A stretch of 64,000 nt of DNA from Edaphochlamys debaryana (Eukaryota > Chlorophyta > Chlorophyceae > Chlamydomonadales): positions 434,001 to 498,000 of the forward strand of contig JAEHOE010000006.1 of NCBI GenBank assembly GCA_016858145.1. The letters are read 5' to 3'. Numbering within the stretch: the stretch's first letter is position 1; every line of letters starts with the position of its first letter. The position numbers and the translations under genes were made by a program. Under the pieces are notes generated by a model that was given only the letters and a program-made list of their open reading frames with translations, did not search any database and had not been told where the DNA came from. This document shows positions 46,201 to 55,866 of the stretch, one piece after another.

Positions 46201-47684
46201 CCCGGCATGCTTGCCTGGCCTCACGCTTTATCCAAGGCGCGCTGGGCTTCTTGCCTAGTGTGCCCACCTGGGTGGCGGTGGCGATGGCGCAACTTCGTCG
46301 TCTCCATCCGGCCGCCCACCCCCTCGCCCTCCTCACTGCAGCCGCTGGCGGGCGCCTCTTCGGATGCCCCATCCCCAGCGACTGCCCCGCCCTCAAACGT
46401 CTTGTCTCTGCCTTCACTACTCTTCCGCCGCCGGCTGTGCTTGCGTGGGACTTGCTAGCAGCGGGGCCATGGTGCTACCACGCTCCGCTGTGGGGCAATC
46501 CCGCGCTTGATGCTGGCGGCGAGCCTCTACATGTGGCTTTCCCCGACCTCTTCGACGTGCCTTCGCTTCGTTGCGTGGGCATGGCGGTTGCGGTGGTGGA
46601 TGCCTTCCGTCGCTTCAACCGTCAATGGGAGCGGCGGCCTGGCGGGCGCCCGTCGCCGCGCTGGGCTCGCCGTTGCCTGCCCCTGTACCGCTCTGACGTC
46701 GTTCTTGGTGTGCTCGGCGTCTCGGAATGGTTCACACTACCGTCCGAGCTCCACTGCGGAGTTCGGGCCGCTGGCCTCTTTGCAGCACTGCTGCAGCGTA
46801 TCCCCCCAGCTTGGGTGGAGGCTGCACGTGCTGCACGGCTGGCGCCTGGTGGGCCGGCCGCGGCCCCGCCGCTGCTGGCTGCCTGTCGCATCATCGCCCC
46901 TGCCGTGGGCTGGACGCTGCCGCGGGGTGCTCCCTGCCGCGTGATCCAGCTCACGGTTCGGGCCGCTACTCAGCTCCAACTCTCCGCGTCGGTGGAATCG
47001 CTGGCGCGGCGCCATCGGGCCTTCGTTGCGGAGGCCCTGTCCCTTCCCGCTGCGCCGCCTGAATCACTGTCTGCGTTCGCCGCAGCTTTGCGGCGGCTTT
47101 GGGCGGTGCGGTGGGAGCCGGAACACAAAGAACCGCTCTGGCGTCTGGCTCTTAATGGGTTTGCGGGATTTGGGATGCATGCAGCTGATATTGCTCGGGG
47201 AGTAGGCCCTGCGATGTGCCCATGTGGTGTGTGGATGGATGAAGGGGATCGGACGCACCACTTCTGGTCTTGCTGTGTCGCTGGTGCTCTTCGTGAGGCC
47301 CTTGAAGAAGAACTGTACAGATGGACTCCTAGCTATGCCCTCGGCAAGCAGCATTTGTGGCTCGTGACTCCGCCTGTGGGCGTGTCTGGTGTGACTTGGG
47401 ATGTGGTCTGCCTAGCTGCGGTGGCTGCTCTGGAGCGGGGACGTCAGTGGCTCTATGCCGCCCGCCCGGAGACAGGTGCCCCGCTTGGGCGCGCCACCCT
47501 TTCTCGACTTGGTTTGCAAGTGGTTGCGGAATTTTGGGCTCGTGTTCGCTCCTTTGCGGAAGACTGTGGTCAAGGTTTCAGTAAGAAGTGGAGAGACGTT
47601 CCGCCCGAGCACCCTTTCCTGGGCGGCGTCGCCGGGAAGCCGCGGTTCAACCCCCCTGCGGATGTCGAGCCGCCTTCCCCCTGA
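43275..47684 (+). CDS. LINE copy A ORF2: APE endonuclease and reverse transcriptase
   Basis: 1469 residues counted from GTG 43275. The frame is open further upstream, where LRVGSHNVRG (from 43254) is the true start of the endonuclease fold, and no ATG precedes it. APE-type endonuclease, about residues 1-250: LDVVCLQETH, LAADFNWVPD, GSRVDRVLLS, SDHRLVLAGL. Reverse transcriptase, about 480-830: YRPITLLDTDYRTLARVLML, FLDFYKAYDTVDR near 619, GVRQGCPLAPLLY, YADD near 718, LNVDKTELMPLG. A Cys/His motif lies near 1314 (CPCGVW-x6-GDRTHHFWSCC). It nicks target DNA and primes reverse transcription of its RNA. No inactivating change was seen. Confidence 0.92.
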   Translation: MRGLVTRSGHGADARVPALLKCWERNRLDVVCLQETHVLAGEENAAALKLRTASAALRLRGWTPFWSAAVTLDSGRPSGGVAILVRTALLERQLVTYPSGQAAPAASPDGRLLTLPLCWGGHSFVVASAYLPACDPAGQREFAASRLAPLCAAGRPPLVLAADFNWVPDVQLDSVAGAGRSSDPPTARQFAAACPGLVDSFRHLHPQLRSFSYVAPNGGSRVDRVLLSPGLAPALREAAIREAAVSDHRLVLAGLAPVADSRLGPGLRRVRVSFCDFADLRDSLSAWLEAAIAEAPAGDRELLEWWPGFKRRLAAHAGRLNREAYVRRVAAGADEEAAQAAFDSALAAAAAGDQTAARDAVVARSASAAAALRAAARPAGAARRAWLRSGERPCPAVTSLVRPPTPRCPILALRRPNGTLVTSPTAVPQVAADFWASVCTPGPAAPSARHAVLTALRELGSRCPASAVEALGQPTVTAEEVRKALAASPPGKAAGADGIPTELYKEFSTQFAPLLARVFTAVGTQQAAPAGFLDGVISSFYKAGDRTLPSNYRPITLLDTDYRTLARVLMLRLRPVFALVIGPEQTAFLAGRRIADNVLLLQLLPELLRSAGQAGAAVFLDFYKAYDTVDRSFLFDCLEALGVGSGFLAWVRCLHTGTRASALVNGHLSNPVSISAGVRQGCPLAPLLYLAVAQALSCWLWRCRVGLVAAGVPVLASQYADDCTPLLDGPHCAPAFLQAMEVFRQASGQRLNVDKTELMPLGPAAAAPVLERVASSEAGTAASGAPAPAPPVSAAPTTSPPPLGAAASSVALAGASAPATAADTPHAGAAAAVTLVVAAAAAPAPALRTVSSARTLGVLFWGAPPSTLPVVDFAPVYAVLQRVAHLPLSAFGRAFAASSYALSKVLYHLEFSRLPSASALSTLGSRVAALVDRGLAPDADADTRRTRLPGLPSDCLVLPPVVGGFGLLPLREHVQARHACLASRFIQGALGFLPSVPTWVAVAMAQLRRLHPAAHPLALLTAAAGGRLFGCPIPSDCPALKRLVSAFTTLPPPAVLAWDLLAAGPWCYHAPLWGNPALDAGGEPLHVAFPDLFDVPSLRCVGMAVAVVDAFRRFNRQWERRPGGRPSPRWARRCLPLYRSDVVLGVLGVSEWFTLPSELHCGVRAAGLFAALLQRIPPAWVEAARAARLAPGGPAAAPPLLAACRIIAPAVGWTLPRGAPCRVIQLTVRAATQLQLSASVESLARRHRAFVAEALSLPAAPPESLSAFAAALRRLWAVRWEPEHKEPLWRLALNGFAGFGMHAADIARGVGPAMCPCGVWMDEGDRTHHFWSCCVAGALREALEEELYRWTPSYALGKQHLWLVTPPVGVSGVTWDVVCLAAVAALERGRQWLYAARPETGAPLGRATLSRLGLQVVAEFWARVRSFAEDCGQGFSKKWRDVPPEHPFLGGVAGKPRFNPPADVEPPSP

Positions 47685-47922
47685 CTCGGCGTGGTTGTGG
47701 TGCTTATGATGATCTCATGTGGCTAGCCCTCTCGGGCTGAGACTGTCGCTGTATGGGTTGGAGTAGGTGGCTGCCTCGGTGTTAGACATTCCCTTAGGGT
47801 ACGCCTGGGGTCGGGGGACGTTGACTCTCTCCCCCTTGTGCGGGGCCGGCAGCTTGCTGCCCGCTGGCCGCAACCCTGTAATGCGTCATTCCTAATCGCG
47901 ACGTGACTAAAACGGAAAAAAA

Positions 47923-48929
47923 CTGCAACACATAGCTTAGCCCTAGGCTCCGCTGCTGGGGCCTCTGTGCCCCAGCGCGAGCTGTGTTGCCCAATTTTTG
48001 TCGGCCCTTGTGCGGGGCCATTCTTCTTCGCTCGCCGGCTTCGTGGCTGGCTATTTCGCACGACTGAGGCACCTTCGCCGCGCGGTCTGGGCGGCGGGAG
48101 CGAGTGGAGCGCCTGCTGGAGAATCTTCTGGACATCGGTCGGCGCCGTGCCCCGGGCGCGCTCCGGAGTCGTTATGGCCATGCGGGCCCGCGTCGACTGT
48201 GAAAGGGCGCACAGCTCGCGCTGGGCAGCGCCGCCTGCGCTGGCTTGGAGCGGCGCGCCGCCTTCTGGAATCGCGTGGGGGGAGCCGAGGACCTCGCGTC
48301 GGCCGTCTGGCGGACTTGCTCTGGAGGATCTTCTCGTGGACTCCTGCGCAGGCCGCGTGTCCGGTGGTGCTTCTGGCGTGGTGCGATGGTCGGCCGCGAA
48401 TGTTCGGCGCTCGCTGGAGCCTCCCCGCTTCCCGGGGCTGCCTAGGAATGACGCGAGGAGAGCGGTCTGCTCGACTTGGCCTTTGGGCCCGACTTTTGGC
48501 TGTGGGCGCTGTGCTCGCCCCGGCCCGCCTTTCTCGGGGGTCTTCCCCCGTGGTCTCTTTCGGGAGCTTCGGCTGCCCGCTTCTCGTGGGGGTTTGCGCC
48601 TGGCTGTGCGCCCCCCCCGGTCCTGTGCTGCGAGTAGGTGGTCGGTCTGGCGGTGATTGCACTTTGGAGCTTGGCTTCGGTGGTGCGGGTGTGGACATGG
48701 CAGGGCTTCGGCCCTGGACTTGGCTTCGGCCTGCTGATTCTTTCCCCGCGTCCCGCGTGGGCCGGGTGTCTCAATTCTTTGGCTTGGTTGGAGTAGGTGG
48801 CGACTCGGAAGTGGACGATCCCTTAGGGAACGCCTGGGGTCGGGGGAAGTTGACTCTCTCCCCCTTATGCGGGGCCGGCAGCTCGTCTGCCCGCTGGCCG
48901 CAACCCTGTAACGCGTCATTCCTAATCGC
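47923..48929 (+). mobile_element. Non-autonomous LINE-tail unit U1
   Basis: About 1.0 kb, beginning AACACATAGCTTAGCCCTAG after an A-rich filler. The last ~145 bp (from about 48786) match the LINE 3' UTR end at roughly 90% by eye, including the terminal CCTAATCGC; the rest is unrelated to the LINE. Long open frames exist on both strands but show no recognisable protein. Confidence 0.8.
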
Positions 48930-48970
48930 GCCTCACGCCTCAGCCTAAAGGTTGTATATAACCAAAAAAA

Positions 48971-49974
48971 CAACACATAGCTTAGCCCTAGGCTAAGCTG
49001 CTGGGGCCTCTGTGCCCCAGCGCGAGCTGTGTTGCCCAATTTTTGTCGGCCCTTGTGCGGGGCCATTCTTCTTCGCTCGCCGACTTCGTGGCTGGCTATT
49101 TCGCACGACTGAGGCCCCTTCGCCGCGCGGTCTGGGCGGCGGGAGCGAGTGGAGCGCCTGCTGGAGAATCTTCTGGACATCGGTCGGCGCCGTGCCCCGG
49201 GCGCGCTCCGGAGTCGTTATGGCCATGCGGGCCCGCGTCGACTGTGAAAGGGCGCACAGCTCGCGCTGGGCAGCGCCGCCTGCGCTGGCTTGGAGCGGCG
49301 CGCCGCCTTCTGGAATCGCGTGGGGGGAGCCGAGGACCTCGCGTCGGCCGTCTGGCGGACTTGCTCTGGAGGATCTTCTCGTGGACTCCTGCGCAGGCCG
49401 CGTGTCCGGTGGTGCTTCTGGCGTGGTGCGATGGTCGGCCGCGAATGTTCGGCGCTCGCTGGAGACTCCCCGCTTCCCGGGGCTGCCTAGGAATGACGCG
49501 AGGAGAGCGGTCTGCTAGACTTGGCCTTTGGGCCCGACTTTTGGCTGTGGGCGCTGTGCTCGCCCCGGCCCGCCTTTCTCGGGGGTCTTCCCCCGTGGTC
49601 TCTTTCGGGAGCTTCGGCTGCCCGCTTCTCGTGGGGGTTTGCGCCTGGCTGTGCGCCCCCCCCGGTCCTGTGCTGCGAGTAGGTGGTCGGTCTGGCGGTG
49701 ATTGCACTTTGGAGCTTGGCTTCGGTGGTGCGGGTGTGGACATGGCAGGGCTTCGGCCCTGGACTCGGCTTCGGCCTGCTGATTCTTTCCCCGCGTCCCG
49801 CGTGGGCCGGGTGTCTCAATTCTTTGGCTTGGTTGGAGTAGGTGGCGACTCGGAAGTGGACGATCCCTTAGGGAACGCCTGGGGTCGGGGGAAGTTGACT
49901 CTCTCCCCCTTATGCGGGGCCGGCAGCTCGTCTGCCCGCTGGCCGCAACCCTGTAACGCGTCATTCCTAATCGC
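48971..49974 (+). mobile_element. Non-autonomous LINE-tail unit U2
   Basis: Same family as U1 with a distinct set of substitutions (e.g. CTAAGCTG for CTCCGCTG near the start, GGAGACTCC for GGAGCCTCC). U2 and U4 share these. Confidence 0.8.
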
Positions 49975-49983
49975 GGCTATAAA

Positions 49984-50990
49984 CTGCAACACATAGCTTA
50001 GCCCTAGGCTCCGCTGCTGGGGCCTCTGTGCCCCAGCGCGAGCTGTGTTGCCCAATTTTTGTCGGCCCTTGTGCGGGGCCATTCTTCTTCGCTCGCCGGC
50101 TTCGTGGCTGGCTATTTCGCACGACTGAGGCACCTTCGCCGCGCGGTCTGGGCGGCGGGAGCGAGTGGAGCGCCTGCTGGAGAATCTTCTGGACATCGGT
50201 CGGCGCCGTGCCCCGGGCGCGCTCCGGAGTCGTTATGGCCATGCGGGCCCGCGTCGACTGTGAAAGGGCGCACAGCTCGCGCTGGGCAGCGCCGCCTGCG
50301 CTGGCTTGGAGCGGCGCGCCGCCTTCTGGAATCGCGTGGGGGGAGCCGAGGACCTCGCGTCGGCCGTCTGGCGGACTTGCTCTGGAGGATCTTCTCGTGG
50401 ACTCCTGCGCAGGCCGCGTGTCCGGTGGTGCTTCTGGCGTGGTGCGATGGTCGGCCGCGAATGTTCGGCGCTCGCTGGAGCCTCCCCGCTTCCCGGGGCT
50501 GCCTAGGAATGACGCGAGGAGAGCGGTCTGCTCGACTTGGCCTTTGGGCCCGACTTTTGGCTGTGGGCGCTGTGCTCGCCCCGGCCCGCCTTTCTCGGGG
50601 GTCTTCCCCCGTGGTCTCTTTCGGGAGCTTCGGCTGCCCGCTTCTCGTGGGGGTTTGCGCCTGGCTGTGCGCCCCCCCCGGTCCTGTGCTGCGAGTAGGT
50701 GGTCGGTCTGGCGGTGATTGCACTTTGGAGCTTGGCTTCGGTGGTGCGGGTGTGGACATGGCAGGGCTTCGGCCCTGGACTTGGCTTCGGCCTGCTGATT
50801 CTTTCCCCGCGTCCCGCGTGGGCCGGGTGTCTCAATTCTTTGGCTTGGTTGGAGTAGGTGGCGACTCGGAAGTGGACGATCCCTTAGGGAACGCCTGGGG
50901 TCGGGGGAAGTTGACTCTCTCCCCCTTATGCGGGGCCGGCAGCTCGTCTGCCCGCTGGCCGCAACCCTGTAACGCGTCATTCCTAATCGC
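49984..50990 (+). mobile_element. Non-autonomous LINE-tail unit U3
   Basis: Matches U1 at an offset of exactly 2061 bp, including the filler that follows it. Confidence 0.8.
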
Positions 50991-51031
50991 GCCTCACGCC
51001 TCAGCCTAAAGGTTGTATATAACCAAAAAAA

Positions 51032-52035
51032 CAACACATAGCTTAGCCCTAGGCTAAGCTGCTGGGGCCTCTGTGCCCCAGCGCGAGCTGTGTTGCCCAA
51101 TTTTTGTCGGCCCTTGTGCGGGGCCATTCTTCTTCGCTCGCCGACTTCGTGGCTGGCTATTTCGCACGACTGAGGCCCCTTCGCCGCGCGGTCTGGGCGG
51201 CGGGAGCGAGTGGAGCGCCTGCTGGAGAATCTTCTGGACATCGGTCGGCGCCGTGCCCCGGGCGCGCTCCGGAGTCGTTATGGCCATGCGGGCCCGCGTC
51301 GACTGTGAAAGGGCGCACAGCTCGCGCTGGGCAGCGCCGCCTGCGCTGGCTTGGAGCGGCGCGCCGCCTTCTGGAATCGCGTGGGGGGAGCCGAGGACCT
51401 CGCGTCGGCCGTCTGGCGGACTTGCTCTGGAGGATCTTCTCGTGGACTCCTGCGCAGGCCGCGTGTCCGGTGGTGCTTCTGGCGTGGTGCGATGGTCGGC
51501 CGCGAATGTTCGGCGCTCGCTGGAGACTCCCCGCTTCCCGGGGCTGCCTAGGAATGACGCGAGGAGAGCGGTCTGCTAGACTTGGCCTTTGGGCCCGACT
51601 TTTGGCTGTGGGCGCTGTGCTCGCCCCGGCCCGCCTTTCTCGGGGGTCTTCCCCCGTGGTCTCTTTCGGGAGCTTCGGCTGCCCGCTTCTCGTGGGGGTT
51701 TGCGCCTGGCTGTGCGCCCCCCCCGGTCCTGTGCTGCGAGTAGGTGGTCGGTCTGGCGGTGATTGCACTTTGGAGCTTGGCTTCGGTGGTGCGGGTGTGG
51801 ACATGGCAGGGCTTCGGCCCTGGACTCGGCTTCGGCCTGCTGATTCTTTCCCCGCGTCCCGCGTGGGCCGGGTGTCTCAATTCTTTGGCTTGGTTGGAGT
51901 AGGTGGCGACTCGGAAGTGGACGATCCCTTAGGGAACGCCTGGGGTCGGGGGAAGTTGACTCTCTCCCCCTTATGCGGGGCCGGCAGCTCGTCTGCCCGC
52001 TGGCCGCAACCCTGTAACGCGTCATTCCTAATCGC
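51032..52035 (+). mobile_element. Non-autonomous LINE-tail unit U4
   Basis: Matches U2 at an offset of 2061 bp. Confidence 0.8.
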
Positions 52036-52044
52036 GGCTATAAA

Positions 52045-53051
52045 CTGCAACACATAGCTTAGCCCTAGGCTCCGCTGCTGGGGCCTCTGTGCCCCAGCGC
52101 GAGCTGTGTTGCCCAATTTTTGTCGGCCCTTGTGCGGGGCCATTCTTCTTCGCTCGCCGGCTTCGTGGCTGGCTATTTCGCACGACTGAGGCACCTTCGC
52201 CGCGCGGTCTGGGCGGCGGGAGCGAGTGGAGCGCCTGCTGGAGAATCTTCTGGACATCGGTCGGCGCCGTGCCCCGGGCGCGCTCCGGAGTCGTTATGGC
52301 CATGCGGGCCCGCGTCGACTGTGAAAGGGCGCACAGCTCGCGCTGGGCAGCGCCGCCTGCGCTGGCTTGGAGCGGCGCGCCGCCTTCTGGAATCGCGTGG
52401 GGGGAGCCGAGGACCTCGCGTCGGCCGTCTGGCGGACTTGCTCTGGAGGATCTTCTCGTGGACTCCTGCGCAGGCCGCGTGTCCGGTGGTGCTTCTGGCG
52501 TGGTGCGATGGTCGGCCGCGAATGTTCGGCGCTCGCTGGAGCCTCCCCGCTTCCCGGGGCTGCCTAGGAATGACGCGAGGAGAGCGGTCTGCTCGACTTG
52601 GCCTTTGGGCCCGACTTTTGGCTGTGGGCGCTGTGCTCGCCCCGGCCCGCCTTTCTCGGGGGTCTTCCCCCGTGGTCTCTTTCGGGAGCTTCGGCTGCCC
52701 GCTTCTCGTGGGGGTTTGCGCCTGGCTGTGCGCCCCCCCCGGTCCTGTGCTGCGAGTAGGTGGTCGGTCTGGCGGTGATTGCACTTTGGAGCTTGGCTTC
52801 GGTGGTGCGGGTGTGGACATGGCAGGGCTTCGGCCCTGGACTTGGCTTCGGCCTGCTGATTCTTTCCCCGCGTCCCGCGTGGGCCGGGTGTCTCAATTCT
52901 TTGGCTTGGTTGGAGTAGGTGGCGACTCGGAAGTGGACGATCCCTTAGGGAACGCCTGGGGTCGGGGGAAGTTGACTCTCTCCCCCTTATGCGGGGCCGG
53001 CAGCTCGTCTGCCCGCTGGCCGCAACCCTGTAACGCGTCATTCCTAATGGC
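52045..53051 (+). mobile_element. Non-autonomous LINE-tail unit U5
   Basis: Matches U1 and U3 at the 2061-bp period. It ends CCTAATGGC, the one unit with an altered terminal 9-mer. Confidence 0.8.
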
Positions 53052-53060
53052 GGGAGAGGG

Positions 53061-53527
53061 GAGCGGGGACGTCATTGGCTCTATGCCGCCCGCCCGGAGA
53101 CAGGTGCCCCGCTTGGGCGCGCCACCCTTTCTCGACTTGGTTTGCAAGTGGTTGCGGAATTTTGGGCTCGTGTTCGCTCCTTTGCGGAAGACTGTGGTCA
53201 AGGTTTCAGTAAGAAGTGGAGAGACGTTCCGCCCGAGCACCCTTTCCTGGGCGGCGTCGCCGGGAAGCCGCGGTTCAACCCCCCTGCGGATGTCGAGCCG
53301 CCTTCCCCCTGACTCGGCGTGGTTGTGGTGCTTATGATGATCTCATGTGGCTAGCCCTCTCGGGCTGAGACTGTCGCTGTATGGGTTGGAGTAGGTGGCT
53401 GCCTCGGTGTTGGACATTCCCTTAGGGTACGCCTGGGGTCGGGGGAAGTTGACTCTCTCCCCCTTGTGCGGGGCCGGCAGCTTGCTGCCCGCTGGCCGCA
53501 ACCCTGTAATGCGTCATTCCTAATCGC
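53061..53527 (+). mobile_element. 5'-truncated LINE fragment D
   Basis: Begins GAGCGGGGACGTCA within the last 250 nt of ORF2, runs through the ORF2 stop (53310-53312) and the whole 3' UTR, and ends CCTAATCGC. It encodes only about the last 80 residues of ORF2. Confidence 0.85.
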
Positions 53528-54391
53528 CCTGTCCCTTCCCGCTGCGCCGCCTGAATCACTGTCTGCGTTCGCCGCAGCTCTGCGGCGGCTTTGGGCGGTG
53601 CGGTGGGAGCCGGAACACAAAGAACCGCTCTGGCGTCTGGCTCTTAATGGGTTTGCGGGATTTGGGATGCATGCAGCTGATATTGCTCGGGGAGTAGGCC
53701 CTGCGATGTGCCCATGTGGTGTGTGGATGGATGAAGGGGATCGGGCGCACCACTTCTGGTCTTGCTGTGTCGCTGGTGCTCTTCGTGAGGCCCTTGAAGA
53801 AGAACTGTACAGATGGACTCCTAGCTATGCCCTCGGCAAGCAGCATTTGTGGCTCGTGACTCCGCCTGTGGGCGTGTCTGGTGTGACTTGGGATGTGGTC
53901 TGCCTAGCTGCGGTGGCTGCTCTGGAGCGGGGACGTCAGTGGCTCTATGCCGCCCGCCCGGAGACAGGTGCCCCGCTTGGGCGCGCCACCCTTTCTCGAC
54001 TTGGTTTGCAAGTGGTTGCGGAATTTTGGGCTCGTGTTCGCTCCTTTGCGGAAGACTGTGGTCAAGGTTTCAGTAAGAAGTGGAGAGACGTTCCGCCCGA
54101 GCACCCTTTCCTGGGCGGCGTCGCCGGGAAGCCGCGGTTCAACCCCCCTGCGGATGTCGAGCCGCCTTCCCCCTGACTCGGCGTGGTTGTGGTGCTTATG
54201 ATGATCTCATGTGGCTAGCCCTCTCGGGCTGAGACTGTCGCTGTATGGGTTGGAGTAGGTGGCTGCCTCGGTGTTGGACATTCCCTTAGGGTACGCCTGG
54301 GGTCGGGGGAAGTTGACTCTCTCCCCCTTGTGCGGGGCCGGCAGCTTGCTGCCCGCTGGCCGCAACCCTGTAATGCGTCATTCCTAATCGC
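53528..54391 (+). mobile_element. 5'-truncated LINE fragment E
   Basis: Begins CCTGTCCCTTCCCGC directly at the CCTAATCGC of fragment D, and continues through the ORF2 C-terminus and 3' UTR to CCTAATCGC at 54391. Confidence 0.88.
53529..54176 (+). pseudogene. ORF2 C-terminal fragment in LINE fragment E
   Basis: About 215 residues, including the Cys/His motif CPCGVW ... HHFWSCC and the shared end NPPADVEPPSP. It lacks the endonuclease and reverse transcriptase, so it is a dead 5'-truncated copy. The open frame continues upstream across the junction only by chance. Confidence 0.85.
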
Positions 54392-54463
54392 TAAACCATT
54401 CTCCAGCTAACCATAATAGCACCATAGCACCATAGCTATGCGCTGCCGACTGATGCTCTAGGC

Positions 54464-55810
54464 ATGGCGTATTACGCGACCGCTGCGCGCGCCGCTCCGG
54501 CGCGCTCAGGGCTTACGGTTGATATGCCAGCATCAGTTAAGTCGTTCCTGGATGGCCAGCGCGTGCGGACGGCGACGTTCACAGCGCATTTCCCTCGCCG
54601 ATCGCCGGCCACGCTCTCGCGCTCTCGCCGCGCGATTCAGGAGTCTTTTTTCCAGCAGCTGAAGTCCGCGCTGCCCGCGGCGGGCAGCGCGGACTCGGCG
54701 AACCCCTCGCTTCGCATCGGCTTCGCGAAGGGATGCCTCCTGCGCTCTGTGCCAGGGGGCGCCACTGCTCAGGTGGACATTACGGTCCCCAGTAACTTGT
54801 GTGGCTGGTTGGCTGACCAGCTGGACGACCGGAGCGGCCTGGAGTCCGCGGCCCTGCCCGGTGGAGTCGCGAAGCTTCGCTGGGTCGGCCGCTGGGACTC
54901 CAACGAGGGGTCCTACGTCCGGGCTCGCCCGCGCCACTTCCTGGCTACCAGCCTCCCGCCGGGCCTGGGCCTCGAGCTGGACGTGGCCCGGGACCTCCTG
55001 GGGGCCTGCCTGGGGGGGGTGGAGCTGGGCGCGCTCGAGGTGTGGTGCCTGCACGGCGGCAGTGCACCCATGCCGTTTACCGACCGGCTGATCGTGCCGG
55101 TGCCAGAGGGGGCTCAGCTACCGTCCGAGGAGCCCTCGTTCACGGTGGTCATGAAGGGCCACGGCGACGTCGTCTTCGAACTCTTCGACATCGACCGGTA
55201 CCGCGCGCAGGCCGCTGCCGGCCCCTCCGGGGGCGGCAGCAGCGGCGGCCGTGGCAGCGGGGGCGGGGGCGGCGGAGGCGGCGGCGGCAGCGGGGGGAAC
55301 GGCGGCGGCAGCACGGGCGGGGGCGGCGGTGGCAGCCAGGGTGGGGGCGGCGGCGGCAGCAAGGGCGGGGGCGGCGGCGGCGGCAAGGGCGGCGGCGGCG
55401 GCGGTGGCATCAGCGGCGGCGGTGGCAACGGCGGCGGCGGCAGTGGCGGCGGCAACGGAGCGGCACAGCAGCGGCGTGGCGGCGATGATGCGGCGGGGGG
55501 CGGCGGGGGTGTTCGCACCCGCAGCATGTCCCGGGGCAGGAGCAGCACGGCGCTTCCGCCCCGGGTGCAGGCCACCATGGACAAGGTGGCGGCTCGCCAG
55601 GCGGCGGGCCAGCCCCTGGCGCCGGGCCTCGACCGGCCCTCGGCGGCGCGCAGCAAGTCCCCTCCCGCCGGGCGCGACCCCAAGCGCCAGTGCGCTCCCC
55701 CGGCGGGGCGCGAGACGCTGCAGCTCCCGCAGACGCTTGACGTGGACATGGCCGGCGGTGAGGGCGGCTCCACGGTGGCGCCCGACGGCGCCGCTATGGT
55801 CACCGCATAG
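54464..55810 (+). CDS. LINE copy B ORF1
   Basis: 448 aa, same domain plan as copy A with a few substitutions (e.g. NLCGW for NLFGW, GGISGG for GGNSGG in the Gly-rich linker). Intact. Confidence 0.8.
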   Translation: MAYYATAARAAPARSGLTVDMPASVKSFLDGQRVRTATFTAHFPRRSPATLSRSRRAIQESFFQQLKSALPAAGSADSANPSLRIGFAKGCLLRSVPGGATAQVDITVPSNLCGWLADQLDDRSGLESAALPGGVAKLRWVGRWDSNEGSYVRARPRHFLATSLPPGLGLELDVARDLLGACLGGVELGALEVWCLHGGSAPMPFTDRLIVPVPEGAQLPSEEPSFTVVMKGHGDVVFELFDIDRYRAQAAAGPSGGGSSGGRGSGGGGGGGGGGSGGNGGGSTGGGGGGSQGGGGGGSKGGGGGGGKGGGGGGGISGGGGNGGGGSGGGNGAAQQRRGGDDAAGGGGGVRTRSMSRGRSSTALPPRVQATMDKVAARQAAGQPLAPGLDRPSAARSKSPPAGRDPKRQCAPPAGRETLQLPQTLDVDMAGGEGGSTVAPDGAAMVTA

Positions 55811-55866
55811 CCGGCCGTGGGGCACGGCGCTCGGAGTCAGCTCTGCTGCGGGTTGGCTCCCACAAC

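Larger units (their letters stand above)
41812..47899 (+). mobile_element. Full-length L1-type LINE, copy A
   Basis: About 6.1 kb. It has a short 5' UTR with CATAGCAC repeats (four units here, fewer in copies B and C), ORF1 (41872-43218), ORF2 (about 43251-47684) and a 215-nt 3' UTR ending CCTAATCGC rather than poly(A). Copies B and C are nearly identical, so the family is recently active. Confidence 0.9.

Noticed and set aside
47723..53041. Open frames of 215-485 codons on both strands of the LINE-tail units
   Set aside because: All frames are open because of composition, with no recognisable domain, and the frames conflict between strands. I treat the units as non-coding.
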